Made by a program: the position numbers and the translations under genes. Of a stretch of 64,000 nt of DNA, positions 39,060 to 51,170 are shown piece by piece (position 1 is the first letter of the stretch; each line of letters opens with the position of its first letter). Under the pieces are notes generated by a model, which saw nothing but the letters and a program-made list of their open reading frames with translations, made no database searches and had not been told where the DNA came from. Source of the stretch: Trichopria drosophilae (taxonomy: Eukaryota > Arthropoda > Insecta > Hymenoptera > Diapriidae); the NCBI GenBank assembly GCA_030407085.1, contig CM059586.1, positions 14,216,001-14,280,000 on the forward strand, in the 5' to 3' direction.

Positions 39060-39800
39060 AATTCCGTACCATAAAATCGACACGCCGAGAAATTCGAAAG
39101 CGGAAGCTACAGCACCGGTCGTTTCCGCCGCGTTTCGACGCGAGCTCGCAAAATCCAACGTTCAAAGGATGTATACGGAATCGTACGTATCGCTAGTGGC
39201 AGAAATTCCTGAAATCTGGTTTCGCACGGCGATATTAGCATTTAAAAGCGAGTCACAGCGGCCCAGTCTAGCGGCACCATTGGTCCGCATTTACACAACA
39301 ATGAGGGGCCGCACTCTAAAAACTTCCAAAATCCCTGGGCTTCGCGGATTCGCGCGAGAAAGAGCCAGGAAATGTGAGGGAGGATGAAAAACGGGGAAGC
39401 AGAACACCAGAGAGAGATGGGTACACCGTATGGGCGAGAGAGATGGAGATTAGAGAGAGAAAGACGAGGGTGTCTCCTATTGGGATGAGGCGATACGAGG
39501 ATAGAAACGAGACGTGAGTTGGAGACGGCCTGGAAGTTGGTTCCACTAAACCCCGCGACACAAAACCGAAGTTAACTTTTTTTTTGCCTCTTTTTTTGGG
39601 TTCCCGGCTAGTCAGAACCTAGCATACGCTCTCCCGTCGTGTAGAGATATTTCTAACACGCGCGCCTCCGCCGCCATCCCATCCCACGACCCTGGTAACG
39701 AGAAAGAACCACGGAGTGAGGGAGATGACTATCGTATTATGGAAGGAGGAGAAAGAGAAGGACAGATACGTTCAAGATGGTCGCTGCGACGTTGCCAAAT
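39060..39800. promoter_or_regulatory. CpG-rich island with dense GAGA repeats, PRE candidate
   Basis: Three long GAGA runs occur within 51 bp (39410-39417, 39436-39443, 39452-39460), with a further GAGAAAGAGAAGG near 39.75 kb. A GCCATCCC Pho/YY1-like core lies at 39673-39680. In flies GAGA-factor and Pho sites together mark Polycomb response elements and Hox promoters. Frames here lack domains. The block is flanked on the right by duplicated AT-rich DNA. Confidence 0.45.
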
Positions 39801-39893
39801 TATATAACGCGATCACTTAATATTCCTCCTTTTAAGGCGATAGCCTGATTGACCGTTTAATGCAATCGTAATTCGAAATCTATTCTGCGCCCA

Positions 39894-40236
39894 TTTAATT
39901 GAAACCAGATTTATTGGTTTTTATTTATTTGGAGTAAGATATATGCGATGAAATTCGACTTTTCCATGTTTCAGAGAGGAATTATAATGATCATTTTTCC
40001 AGTAGGAGTATTTACATTAATGACGTGATGTTAGTTTCTGACAAGATCAGAGTATCAGACACATGGACGTTCATCGTTTTGTTCATTCCCCACGTAACCT
40101 GATTCTGACTAGACCGTTCATTCACGCTTGAGGAGTGGACGGACTAGTGAAAAAACCACTACTTTGAAATCTCACCCTACTTAATTGAAACCAGATATAT
40201 TGGGTTTTATTTATTTGGAGCAAGATGAAAGCGATG
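39894..40236 (+). repeat. Direct duplication spaced about 286 bp
   Basis: TTAATTGAAACCAGATTTAT at 39895 recurs with few changes at 40181, and similarity runs for about 55 bp (through TTATTTGGAGYAAGAT). A related GAGGAGTGGAC..GTGAAAAAACC string near 40.13 kb recurs near 40.7 kb. This suggests local tandem duplication followed by drift. Confidence 0.5.
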
Positions 40237-40329
40237 TTTGGAGGTCAAGTACTGCAGGATTCAGAACACCTCTTTCGAAATACACCAACCATACATGAAT
40301 TAATGACCGGATAATAATTTCGAACAACG

Positions 40330-40640
40330 CATGTGAAAATTCCCTCAGATTTTCCATAATTTTTGACCAGAATCTGGCCACATTTACCCTACTTAGGGGG
40401 TTCTAATCAGAATCTGACAAGATTCTGACTGCATTTACCAAGATATATTTAGGTTAGGTTCATCAAATCTTGTAGTAAATGCATAGTCAGACAAAGTAGG
40501 AATCCGATCGGAACCTGGTCGGAGAAGTAAGATTCTGATCGGAATCTGGTAGGATTATCCTGGTCAGAATTCTGTCGGCAGAGCGTTACAATTCCGGTGA
40601 TTTTCTAGTCAGACATAGGGAAGGGTGGCCGGATTCTAAT
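40330..40640. repeat. Cluster of GATTCTGATCAGAATC-type palindromes
   Basis: The words AATCTGACAAGATTCTGA, GATTCTGATCGGAATCTGG and GGTCAGAATTCTGTC repeat in both orientations over about 300 bp. The vocabulary resembles the CCTGATCAGG clusters downstream of Ubx. Probably a family of short palindromic repeats with no coding role. Confidence 0.45.
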
Positions 40641-40799
40641 CAGACTATCGTTACATTTTCTACATGGGAAGATCAGCCATTCAGCATTATGCTTGTTCAT
40701 TGAGGAGTGACCAGTGAAAACCCCACTAGAAAGAAGGGCAACATAGACTTATTTTCCGGAGTATCTTGAATTTCGGATATTTGGCATTTTCATGATCGT

Positions 40800-41060
40800 T
40801 TATTTGGAAAGACCACCCGGTGCACCGCTCTGCTTAGAGTTAAGTGACTCGAGTTTAATGTTCCAATCCCGCTCCGTCTCTTTCGCGCCTTGGCGAGGAG
40901 CGATGGACTCGATAAATATCACTCGTTTCAATTTATTGCTCCGCTACTAAGTTACTTGCGACACGCAATTAACACGCGCTCAATCTCGAGCTCGATCTGA
41001 CCAAAGGTATTCCAAGTCAGCTGTATTATGCAAGGCGCCGGCCGGGTTCATTTTTCGCCT
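40800..41060. promoter_or_regulatory. GC-richer patch, candidate regulatory DNA
   Basis: A short CpG-containing block with no meaningful frame, including CTCGAGTTTAAT and TTCAATTTATTG homeodomain-type words. The support is composition only. Confidence 0.25.
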
Positions 41061-42149
41061 TTTTCGATAAAGAAATCTTTCGTCTATGTACGTTTTGTGT
41101 GGGAGCGATTATGATCAAATGCAATTGAGCTTGTGAGTGGTATTAAATCTAATCGGAAAACTCACACTTTTTGTCAATGGAATAGAATGACTTAGCAGAA
41201 TTAATATGAACTCAAGACAAGACATTAGTGTAACGGGAGACGAAATTCATTTTGTTGGTCAGTGGTTCTAAATCGTGGTGATATAATAGTCATGCCCTTC
41301 CGACGGCAACATCATGGATTTACTTTTACAGATGATGAAGAGTTACTGACTTAACCATTCGGACTGGAGGTAATATATGCTAAATCTTAAATGAGCAGTT
41401 TATAGAATAACTTATTAAATCCTTACGTGCCTCATCGAAAAAAATTATCTCTGATATCCTGTATTTCTAAATCAGGTTTAAACTTGCGTAAAATACATTC
41501 TCTGTTATTTAAAAATAATCTCACCTACCTGAATTATGCAGAGTCTGCCGCTCTTTGCTTTTTAGCGGCAAATATTGGTATAACTTTCGCAAAGTTTGCA
41601 CGAATCGCAAGGTGTACCTACGGAGTTTCGCTGGACCATCGCCCTTCCTTAGGGATGGGGGAGTTTTGTAAAGGGGACGAGATAGTAGACGCAGCAAAGC
41701 GAAGAGGGTGCGTGAGCTAATTGTGATACACTCCGCGGGGAGTTGCTGCGAATATATACGAGAACAGAAAGTAAAAAAGGGAAGGAAGTAAGAGATACAT
41801 CTCCAAAATAGACCAAAAGGAATAGAATAGGAGGAAATTGTTGGTATGTTGTATAATATGTTAAGGTCTATTACGTACATTAATCACTTTGTGAAATAAT
41901 TTCCCTGATATTGCATTTTCATTATTGCTGATGGACAATTCTTATACTTCCAATGATGACCATCGCCTATATTTCGCAATACTGGAAGTGTAGACATAAA
42001 TAACAATTCATAATTTTGTGGTTCATAACAGTATACATTTATGTGAGATTGCAACATACAAGTAAACAAAGTGAATTGATTACCATGTTTCAAATAAATA
42101 CTTAAATCCTGAAAATTACATTCTGAATCCTAACAAAAAGTGACATTGA

Positions 42150-43070
42150 GGGAATAATGGGGCAAAAATCGACTGACACAGCAGTTCGCCGTATTTTCGC
42201 GAAATCTCTACAAGAATACATTTTCGGGAATGGAACGCGCGCCTCATCTGTTTGCGCAATAAATCCGCAAGCAAGACGAATCGCGATCTGGCTTCTCCGT
42301 CTCTGTGTTTTTCACGCCCGGCGCTCGCCCTTCGCGGGGAATTTTTTCCCCATAAATTATCGACGCGTCATCCAAAGTCTTCGTCTGCAGAATCTTCGAG
42401 AAAGCTTTTAACGCAACGCGACATTCTCTTTTTGGTCGGAATGCGATGTGGAGGTTATGTATCCCGCGAAAATAAACCACCTCTGTCGGTAAGTGGGAAA
42501 TGGCGGCAAATTCCCAATCTAAGGTTGACGGAAATCAAGGAGATATTTGATTCTTCCCGCGGGGTCTGGAACCGGACTACACACCTGGGCCGCAAACGCA
42601 ATCGGAAGACGTGGGGAGACACCCCAGTCGATGTCGAAGCGGGAAATTGGGTTTTCTTCCGCGCACCGAAGGAAATAAAAGATGCCGTCTTCGTCGTCAA
42701 AGTCCCTCGGTTTTCACGTGCAACAGAGCCCTATAGGAGGCGCGCTCTCTCGCTCGGTCATGGGTAATGGTTTTACGAGCATCAAGGGTGATATAAAGAA
42801 AATGAAAAACACCAGTGTACTGCCAAGCCACGCAGCCTGGCTGTATAACTAACTACTCTGTTCCCTCGTTCCACTTCTTCTTAACTTGTACTAGAACCTG
42901 AACTTTGCTCGCCGTATTCGCTACTCTTGTGCTACACCGTTGAGTGTCTATCCCTACCGTCGGTCGTCGTGTCGGTTTCAGATTTTTTGTCGCTTTATTT
43001 CCCCTCGGTTCTATTGGTGATTACCCACAATTCCTCTGCGTCCGCGCTGAGAGAAATTGATGGACTTTTT
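42150..43070. promoter_or_regulatory. CpG-rich island, candidate cis-regulatory element
   Basis: About 0.9 kb of elevated GC with frames of up to 171 codons overlapping on both strands. None shows a domain, and the translations are basic and low in structure, typical of GC-rich non-coding DNA. An imperfect CTCF-like core (ATAGGAGGCGCG) lies at 42731-42742. Likely conserved regulatory DNA. Confidence 0.35.
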
Positions 43071-43353
43071 ATTGGCGCCAACTTTTTCCAATCGTTTTCT
43101 TTGAAAAATTGATGTAAATAAGGAAAAGACTTTTATTTAATCGGATTAAATTAGATTATTGCGATTATTTTAATTCCGGAGGTCAAAAAGCCATCGAATT
43201 TATTTAATGATGGAAATAATAATAGTACAAAATATTACCACTCAAAATTCTATTTCTATAACTATGTTTAGCACAAATCAGCCGGAAAGAACGTGAATTA
43301 TTTTAATCCTATTTAAACGTTTCGTATAATTTTATATAACGATCATTGGAAAG

Positions 43354-43480
43354 GCCGCAGTGATTAAGTCGATTAAGTTCGGCATCCTCAGGTACTAATT
43401 TGAAGCCCCCCAAATCCCTGCCTAATAGTTGGTAGTTATGTCGTTCTTTCTCGAAACCGGGCACGAGGCGTAAATTTGTA
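43354..43480 (+). repeat. Possible tRNA-derived SINE head
   Basis: GGCCGCAGTGATTAAGTCG at about 43353 resembles the start of a tRNA with an A-box, followed by a short T-arm-like GGTACTAATTTGAAGCC. Neither stem closes properly. This is a weak call, suggested by similarity in style to the B-box remnants at 10.4 and 55.6 kb. Confidence 0.2.
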
Positions 43481-43689
43481 AAAAGCCAACCTTCAATAAG
43501 TTTTATTATGTTATATTTTTTTGATCACCAATCACTTTAGATTATTTTTAAGTTAATTTTGAAGCTCTATAGACAATAAGTGTTCAATTTTTTTATCATT
43601 AACCCTACCAGGACATCGTTCCTCTTCTTCTACGTCAGGATGATTGCGAAAATTTCAAGAACAAATTCCTTTGCTTGAACTCTCCATAA

Positions 43690-44045
43690 TTTTTTCGCCA
43701 GAAATAAAAACCGCGGACAATTTTATAATCGAATATGACCTTGAAAGGTCAAATAGATTTGTAATATGGACGCTTGAGAAATACGGATCCTAGGGAATAA
43801 TGACTTCAACCAAAGTTGTACAAACGGCTTTTTTTCCTAGTGAATGATCGTCAAGGTCATTTCAAGGACGTCTATTTTTTTCAATACCTCAAATTTTTGA
43901 GGCTGAAAATGAAAAGCGTGGACAATTTTATGATCTAATATCGCCTTAATCAACTAATACATGACATAAAAGGTTACCTCAGGGTCAAATAGATATGCGA
44001 CATGGAACCTTAAGAACTGTGGATTTCGGAGAATGATGTGAGGAA
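43690..44045 (+). repeat. Tandem duplication of about 200 bp
   Basis: The order GCGGACAATTTTATAATC, GGTCAAATAGATTTG, an ATGGACGCTTGAGAA-like block and GGAGAATGATG occurs twice (about 43712-43805 and 43919-44040). Drift is moderate and the second copy carries an extra stretch in the middle. Confidence 0.5.
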
Positions 44046-44159
44046 TAAAAATGTACGATTTTATTTAAAAAAACTGATGTTGACTTGGGGTTTGATTTTC
44101 ATTACAATTTTGTCGTTAAAACATGTATTTCTAAAGTGTTAGTTCGAAATTCTATTTAT

Positions 44160-44540
44160 CGCGAGAGTGTCACGAACCCTATTTAGAGAATTTTCCGCGA
44201 ATATTATTCTCTGCTTCCCGGGGTCACGTTACGTCTTATTCGTTGGCGTCTCGGTCGAAAATCTCTCACACTATATAAAGTGAACTTCAGAAGCTCCAAA
44301 CGATCCGCAGAGATAAGTCTGAAACTGACTCGTTCTATCGCGCTTCTTCAACGCAGATGTCGTTTTGCTTCATGCGTGTTATTGCTTCGCGCTACTTCTC
44401 TCTTACTTTCGTCTCTTTCTTATTATTTTCGTTTTGTTTCACGTGTCCCACACCCTTCCTTTCTTCCTTTTCTGTCTCCACCTTATTTTAACTTAAGTCG
44501 CTTTGTTTCTTCTTCTTGCTGGACAAGGTTGCCAATATCA
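44160..44540 (+). promoter_or_regulatory. GC-richer block with TATATAAAG, possible promoter
   Basis: TATATAAAG at 44272-44280 is preceded by GC-richer DNA with a CGTTGGCGTCTCGG stretch and followed by a domain-free 105-codon frame rich in Ser and Leu. A transcription start near 44305 would be expected, but no clear initiator is present. The chance of coincidence is considerable in AT-rich DNA. Confidence 0.25.
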
Positions 44541-45414
44541 CGCCAACCTCTAAATCACGTTCCTAATAATTTTACCAAGTTTTTTTTTTCGAAATAACAT
44601 CTACAACATGCAACGCATTCTTATTGAAACCTATATTTTTTTTTCATTTAATTCGGTTAACATTCTTCGGTTTTTCATATTTGTGTTGAGTTTTTTATAG
44701 CGACTCTTCCTTTTCGTCGGAATGTAATACTCCGGTTCCAGCCGTCCCCTATTTTTAATCAGCCCCTAGTTTTGTACTACATTTTGTCGACATCGCATTT
44801 CATTTTCTTGTCTGTTTATCTTCTGCTATTATCTCGTTGTCATTTTTTTTCAGACGTCATTTACACCCTCGGTCCATTATGCCCCTCTGTTACGGACGTT
44901 CACATTTTCCGCTTTGACACTGAATGATACTGACTCTTTCTATTGCCTTATCTTTTTACTCGGTTTGCTCTTCTTGGTCTTCCCGTTTTAGTTACGCTTC
45001 TCTGTTTCTGCCTGGTGCAACTATCATTGGGTGGAAGACCTGTAAACAATAAACAGAATTGTATTTTTAGTTAGGTATATAGTCATGTTGACATAGTATG
45101 TTTTACTATCTTCATTTAATGTTTAGTAAATCTTATCGTGATTATATACATTATTGCTTAAAAATAAAATAACAGAGAAAATGTGTATATGTCAGTCATA
45201 TCAGTTCAGAAGCCTTGTTCATATATTGAATAACTTTATATACCCGTTAAAAGTAGATTTTACTATTAGCATACATGCGAGAAAAAACACCATCTATTGA
45301 GGAAATACCAAAGTACTATTCTTACTAAAAACGTTTTACCATTTTATAATTGTTCCATTAGTTTTTTTGTCTCTACTCAGAAAATAATAATCGGGTATAA
45401 TTGTAATTCACAAG

Positions 45415-45600
45415 AAAATATACAATTATATATATATATTTTTTAACTATATATAACTGCATATAATCTTATATAATTCTAGATATATGTTGTACAGTTA
45501 TATATAAAGTGATCGAGTTACATTTTGTTATATATGATTACATATAATTTACATAAACAAATAAATAGAATCGAATTTTTATAAAAAATTATATATAATT
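45415..45600. repeat. TATATA-rich low-complexity tract
   Basis: Irregular TATATA, ATATAATTATATA and ATATAAC runs make up a simple-sequence tract of about 180 bp with no other content. Confidence 0.7.
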
Positions 45601-46424
45601 AATTGTTTCTGCTGTCTAATGAAATGCAATTGAAGTCCTATTGAATAATGCAGAATAGCTGTGAAGTACCAAGAATTTTGTTATTATGTTTTCTCTTGAT
45701 GATAGTGCCAATAAAGAAAGCTTTGAGTCATCGACTGTAATAAATTACATAATACGCATGAAAAGCGAAAGTATATATAAAGAAATAGAGGACTATCTCG
45801 AAATACATGTAAATGTCTACTCCATTTCGTACTCTCTAGTATATTTCTCCGTTTCATCATGGTTCCCCCCACTACTCATCTCCCTTCCTTGAACCTCCCC
45901 TTTTTTCCTTCAGATCTCCAATCCTCTATCGGTCTGACGTTCTTTCTTTCCTCATCTTGGCAAGTGATTAATCATCGGTCTTCCCCTCCCACGTTTCCCC
46001 CTTGTTTCCTGCACCCCGAGTCTCTGGCTGGGTGCCGCGTCGAGCGGAATGGACAGAATTTCCGACTGCTTGGCCCCGTTGTCGTCATCGCGAAAGGTTG
46101 AAATCTCTCGTACTCGAACTTGGATTTACATTTTCTTGCTGGATTTTTGATCGTCAAAATTTTATCCTGAAATAAGAAATTTTGTTAAAGAAAAAATAAT
46201 TAAAAAATTGTTACAATATAGAAAAATAAATAGAACTAAGAATAATTTCTTCTTAAATATAGTCGATAAACTACACTGTTAAAAATATTGTCATCAAAAT
46301 TAATATACATGTGTATGAAGTCATTCGCATATACATGTATCCCAAATTTAATGTTCATGGTTATTATAAATTAATATACGCGTGTATTATATTTCACAAA
46401 GTGTATGTAAAGGTTATGATTGTT

Positions 46425-46560
46425 CGTTTGCGATTGGTCACTGAGGAAACGCAAAACTCCGTTAAAACAATAGTTGCGATCTGCTCTTTCCTGATTAGCC
46501 ACTAAGGAAAGCAAGAACGAAATTTTAATCAAAATGTAATTTTCTGACCAATCAGAAACC
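46425..46560. repeat. Duplicated CCAAT-type (GATTGGTCACTGAGGAAA) unit
   Basis: GATTGGTCACTGAGGAAACG recurs as GATTAGCCACTAAGGAAAGC about 61 bp later, and an inverted CTGACCAATCAGAAACC follows near 46545. Two of the three carry an intact CCAAT box in one orientation or the other. Possibly a short tandem repeat with NF-Y-like sites. Confidence 0.4.
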
Positions 46561-46959
46561 AACTATCGAAAAAATTTGAAAAACATTTTTTGGAATTCAG
46601 GAGTATCTAGATTATTACATATGTTTTTTTTTTCAGATAATAAGACGTTGATTTATTCGTCTAGGGACTTATATGTCACACAGGAATCTGTTGACTATAC
46701 TGTAAAAAATTTCATGACATTTAAGAGAAATTTATGAAGCATATTTCATAATTGTTACTAAATATTAAGAATTTGTTATGTTTACGAAGTTTGTTCCTTA
46801 AAACATTTTCATGAACTTAAAACTGAATATGGAAGTTGCACCTTATTGGTCATAATTTCATATAGCATTGTTCGATGAAGAAGGGACAACAGCGATATAT
46901 GTATATTAAATCTTTAATATTTGAGTATATTAATTTAAATCCTGCACCGCCGTATTGAA

Positions 46960-47420
46960 TCCACAATTTTGAATTTCGAGAATATGGCAACGGATTTATA
47001 ATCAATGACCTCTAATATCGTATGTGTCTAATAATAATTAGGCAAATTTTCGGATTTTAATCTGTATTTATAATCACGTTTTCGACATTCAAAATGGCGG
47101 ATCTAACATGACGGACCAAACTGCAAAAATTGTATGGTCATTGGTTATTTTTCAATAAAATATGTTTTTCATTTTACCTTTAGACTTAAAATTCATTAGA
47201 CGAGCTCAAAAATCTAGAAATAAAATGATTGAAGTAAAAAAAAACAATTTACAAATATTTCATTCGTCATATTGCGCGTTCGTTATAGGAGACGACGATA
47301 ACCTCCGAGTAAAATAATTCAAGAAAATATGCAATTTTTTTAAAAGTTCGGTGATTTTGTATTTTTAAAATTTAGCTTCTGATTCGTAATTAGCGACCTC
47401 AAAAATAGCTGTATAGTAAA
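46960..47420. repeat. Decayed GGCGGATCC-type repeat
   Basis: AAAATGGCGGATCTAACATG (about 47091), AATTTCGAGAATATGGCAACGG-like DNA near 46975 and GATTCGTAATTAGCGACC near 47380 match the motif set of the repeats at 33 and 51 kb, in a more eroded state. Confidence 0.45.
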
Positions 47421-47597
47421 TTCCAAATATATATTAAATTGTACTCTGAATTAGATATAATTATATATAATCCGTATAAAAATTATGATTACGTATGCAA
47501 TTAAAAGGAAAAATGCATATCTCCGGAGAAAAAAGCAGTCATATATAACTCGTCGTAAATATGACTCGCATTTTCATATAATAGTTGAAGCTTAAGA

Positions 47598-47907
47598 AAG
47601 GTGGTTTTGGCCAGCGACTCGCGGCTGGGTGCTTGTACTAAGTTCTCGCACAGTAGGTGAAGTCGCTTCTCATACTGTCGCGTCGTTTCGCGAGAGATAT
47701 CTGCAACGGGGTGCTAGTACCTTCATACATACAGGCGGTACTCATACAGGGGGCCAACTGTGAGAAATATATCTGCAGCTGTACATCACCCCGGGCGATA
47801 TCGCCGTACAAGTGGATATATCCCAAGAAAAATATTTCCTCGAGGTCCCGCAATAGGCGCGAGTAACGAGACAATCAGTGGACATACTGGTATATGCTAA
47901 GGTGGTT
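47598..47907. mobile_element. CpG-rich insertion flanked by AAGGTGGTT direct repeats
   Basis: A 9-bp direct repeat AAGGTGGTT (47598-47606 and 47899-47907) brackets about 290 bp of CpG-rich DNA inside AT-rich surroundings, as expected for a target-site duplication. The insert has two GAGA(A)ATATATCTGCA-like words in the same orientation and short frames on both strands without domains. A SINE or a solo LTR is possible. No inverted termini were found. Confidence 0.4.
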
Positions 47908-48047
47908 ATAGTATTTTTTAAAGAATTAATCATTTTTTGTGTAGAAGGTCACAGAAACTAAAATTACATCAAAACGAGAGAAAGATTCGATGAATTATGG
48001 TTTTTTGTACATTTTGTGCTTCGTTTGTTCTGCGCAACTCTTATTCG

Positions 48048-48061
48048 CCGATAGAGGGCCA
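48048..48061 (+). promoter_or_regulatory. CTCF-like motif CCGATAGAGGGC
   Basis: CCGATAGAGGGCCA shares its 12-base core exactly with the inverted motifs at 12244-12257 and 53492-53505, and with one change at 31762-31775. Binding is not shown by sequence alone. Confidence 0.35.
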
Positions 48062-48469
48062 CATTGTAGTTATCCCGTTCTCGCAAGTACTTGGGGCATA
48101 CATGATTCGTTTATATGAATCGTTTGTGTCACATTTAAGCATTCGTGTTTTACATGAGATATTTTACTTCCCGAAAAAAGACATTACAGCTGAAGGATAG
48201 TAAAATGCCTTTTAACAGACCACAGAAATCCGTATTAATTTAAGCCTTTAAAAAAACGGTAAAAATGTCTAATGTGATTTTTAACGTTTCATTTAGGTAT
48301 ACAAACGCAATAAAAGAAACTAAAATGGACGTTTGTTGGGTACAAAACCCCATTTTTGTTATTACTGGTAATTGAACAATATGGTCGATTTAAAGTTTTT
48401 TACAGTTTTCCTTGCTATTTCAATGTTGGCATAGTAATTATTATAATAAGATGTATTTTTAAACATTTT

Positions 48470-50120
48470 AAGATGGCGGATTTAAAATGACTACAAAGTA
48501 ATGTCTTAAAGATAATATTATATATATTTTTTAGTCCAAAAAATATCAAATTAATGGACATTTTAACTCCGTCACTTTTAATGTATATGTACTGGAAATT
48601 TGTTGGCAGCATTTTTGCAGTGTACAGAATTAAAATAAATTAGTCCACACAACCCAATAATTTAATAGAATATTTCTAAATTTGTATATAATTATGATTG
48701 TACAAAATTGATACATTAAACACATATTAATAATTAAATCTTTAAAATATATTTAATACAAACATTCCTTAAAGTAATGTTAAAGTAAATAAAAGTTTTA
48801 TAAAAATTTTTTTAAAGAAATTTTGGCACAGTAACTTTGTTATGATAATTTTGCAATATTTATCATAAAAATTCCACCGTAAGATATATTTCGCCTCTTA
48901 TTTGTGCAGGAGCAATTCTTCTTTGTTTCGAAATTCCATATTTTTTGGTCACTTAGTTTTATTTATGACTTCGCTCCTCCTATGGACCTAGAAAAGCAGG
49001 CGACGGTAATTCGAATCAGGTCCGTTTTGAGAAAAAGAAACGATACGACACAAAAATGTCTTCTAGAATTACGTGAAATACCGTTTATAGTAGATCCCAA
49101 TTTTCATATAATTTCAACCGTTGCACAAAGGGATCGTAATATTGAAAAATAATTTATTTAATGGGATGATAAAATATTTCTTCGTTCTAATAAATTATCG
49201 TGAATTCAATTGAACTTATGTTGATTAAAAAAAATTGAATGAGAGGCTTGTAAAAATTAATAAAATTATTACTGCAGAAAGTAACAGTTATAATGTGTTT
49301 TTCATGAAAAACATTTCATATTACTACAAATTTTATACAATATTGTTATTAAAAATTGTATAAAATGTATACGCCCATATAAAAACTTTATAAAATTTTT
49401 ATAGAATCATTTCTTCATAAAAGTTGTATAAAAATTTTATAAAAATTTTATAAAATGGCGTATCGAATAATTTTTTAAGTATGAATTAATTATTTATTTC
49501 ATATAAAGCTAACATTTCTTTGATGAAAACAACGCATTTTATATGTTAAGAAATATCCATTAAATGCAACGAAATATTTCTTAAAAGATTTTTATACTAT
49601 ACGTTTGTAGCTATAAAGTCATGATTTGTTAATAGTTACAAAATATGATGGTTGGAGTCGAAACGCATCGTAACATAACCTCAAATGACAACACGGAAGT
49701 TTTGTATGGTTTTTTAAGAACGATTGAGTGACATACAATTCGGTAGTTGTTATTGTGAAAAGAAATAAATTAAAGATATTGTTTATATGTTGTCTTAAAT
49801 ATGCGAGTTTTATAAAAATAAATCGTATATGACACATATCTCATGTTTTATTTGTGAATTTGCGCTGAGTTAACTATTAACAAATAGCCAATTCTGACGT
49901 AAAAAATAAAAAAAATGATATTAAACGAATTGCCTTTAATATTACAATGCCATCTTTACATTAAAAAAAAACAACTTCAACGTTTCAATTGAATTCTATT
50001 TCTTTATAACAAGCAATCCCATTTCTCAGTGTGGAATCATTATTCTTCATCCATTATTTGCTACCAAATTAAAACCTCTAGATTCATATTAATCTAAGTT
50101 TTGATTCTGATCAAATTCGC
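48470..50120. other. AT-rich spacer with TATAAAATTTT runs
   Basis: No gene recognised. An AAGATGGCGGATTT word near 48474 is a relic of the GGCGGAT-type repeat. 49320-49460 is a run of TATAAAATTTT-like units. The 82-codon frame at 48904-49152 (+) has no domain. Confidence 0.5.
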
Positions 50121-50129
50121 CTCGCAATC

Positions 50130-50770
50130 CCTCAAAAAACAATATTCATCTGCGTGTCGGTGTGTGGGGGAGGACACCAATCCTGAATTCGCGAATAATT
50201 TCCTTGCGGGTGGATTTCGGTTCATTTGGAAATAGCGATCGTTTTTGGGCAAACTTTTTTTGCGCTCGGCTTAGTTTCACGCCCGCCCGCAACCGGGGAA
50301 GGTGGCATTCCGGTAATTCGACCATGGGTTAGCGATGCACCGAGGGGGGTAGGAAGGGTATAGAGAGAGGGCTGGGTTGTAGGGAATCGCGTAGCCGGGT
50401 ATAGGATGCGGGGGCGGGGGGCGTTCCTCGGCACCCTGCATGGGGTAACTCGCGGCTCGTGCGACACTAGAGCCATCTATATTCTGGGAGATTTATAGGC
50501 GCCCCGGCTCGGCGCGGTCACGTTAGCTTGCCCGCGTACAGGTGGCACCCACACACACATGAACGGCCGTGCCGGTGGTGCCCCCTGTCGAGACAGTGCG
50601 CTGTTTGCCCCGCGGGGGTCGCGCGCAATTCGCGCTCGCGCAACGGGCGCCCATAAAAAATCCTGCTCGATCTCAATCCGATGCTCGCGTCCGCTGTCGC
50701 GACCGGCGACGCTTCGATCGTGTCCACCGCGTGAGAATCATTTTCATCCTTTTTTTCGGGGGGATTTTGT
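50130..50770. promoter_or_regulatory. CpG-rich island, candidate cis-regulatory element
   Basis: Strongly GC-rich, with four overlapping domain-free frames on both strands. The - strand carries a TAGATGGC core at 50472-50479 with poor flanks to the CTCF consensus. It ends abruptly near 50.76 kb into AT-rich DNA. Best read as a conserved non-coding island or CpG-type promoter. Confidence 0.4.
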
Positions 50771-51170
50771 TGGTAATTGTTTTCAATGTTTGTCAAGTTT
50801 TTTAACGCTTTCTTGCATGATCGAAATAAATATTTTTGAATAAATATTACACTATCTATATTCTATCAGTGCGTTTCTTACAAAATTTGAATAAAGGAGC
50901 GCTGCACCTCGAAAATAACGTAAAAACAATATTCTTTGAACAGAAAATCGAAAAATATTTTTTTAGACCAGTCGATTTCTATCAAGGAAAATTTACGGCA
51001 TTGTTGATTTTTTTAAGGGCTTTTTATGTTTTTACAAAGTTACACCTTTTTATAATTCATCATTTACATATTTAAGGTAATTATTAATTAATTTTGCTAG
51101 AATTTTTCCCTTCCTTACTTCAAGAACATGTTAGGAAACTTAAATAAATAAATCAATATTTTAAATTAAC

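Noticed and set aside
42252..42767. 171-codon frame on the + strand
   Set aside because: Basic, domain-free translation overlapping other frames in a CpG-rich island. No splice or promoter context supports it.
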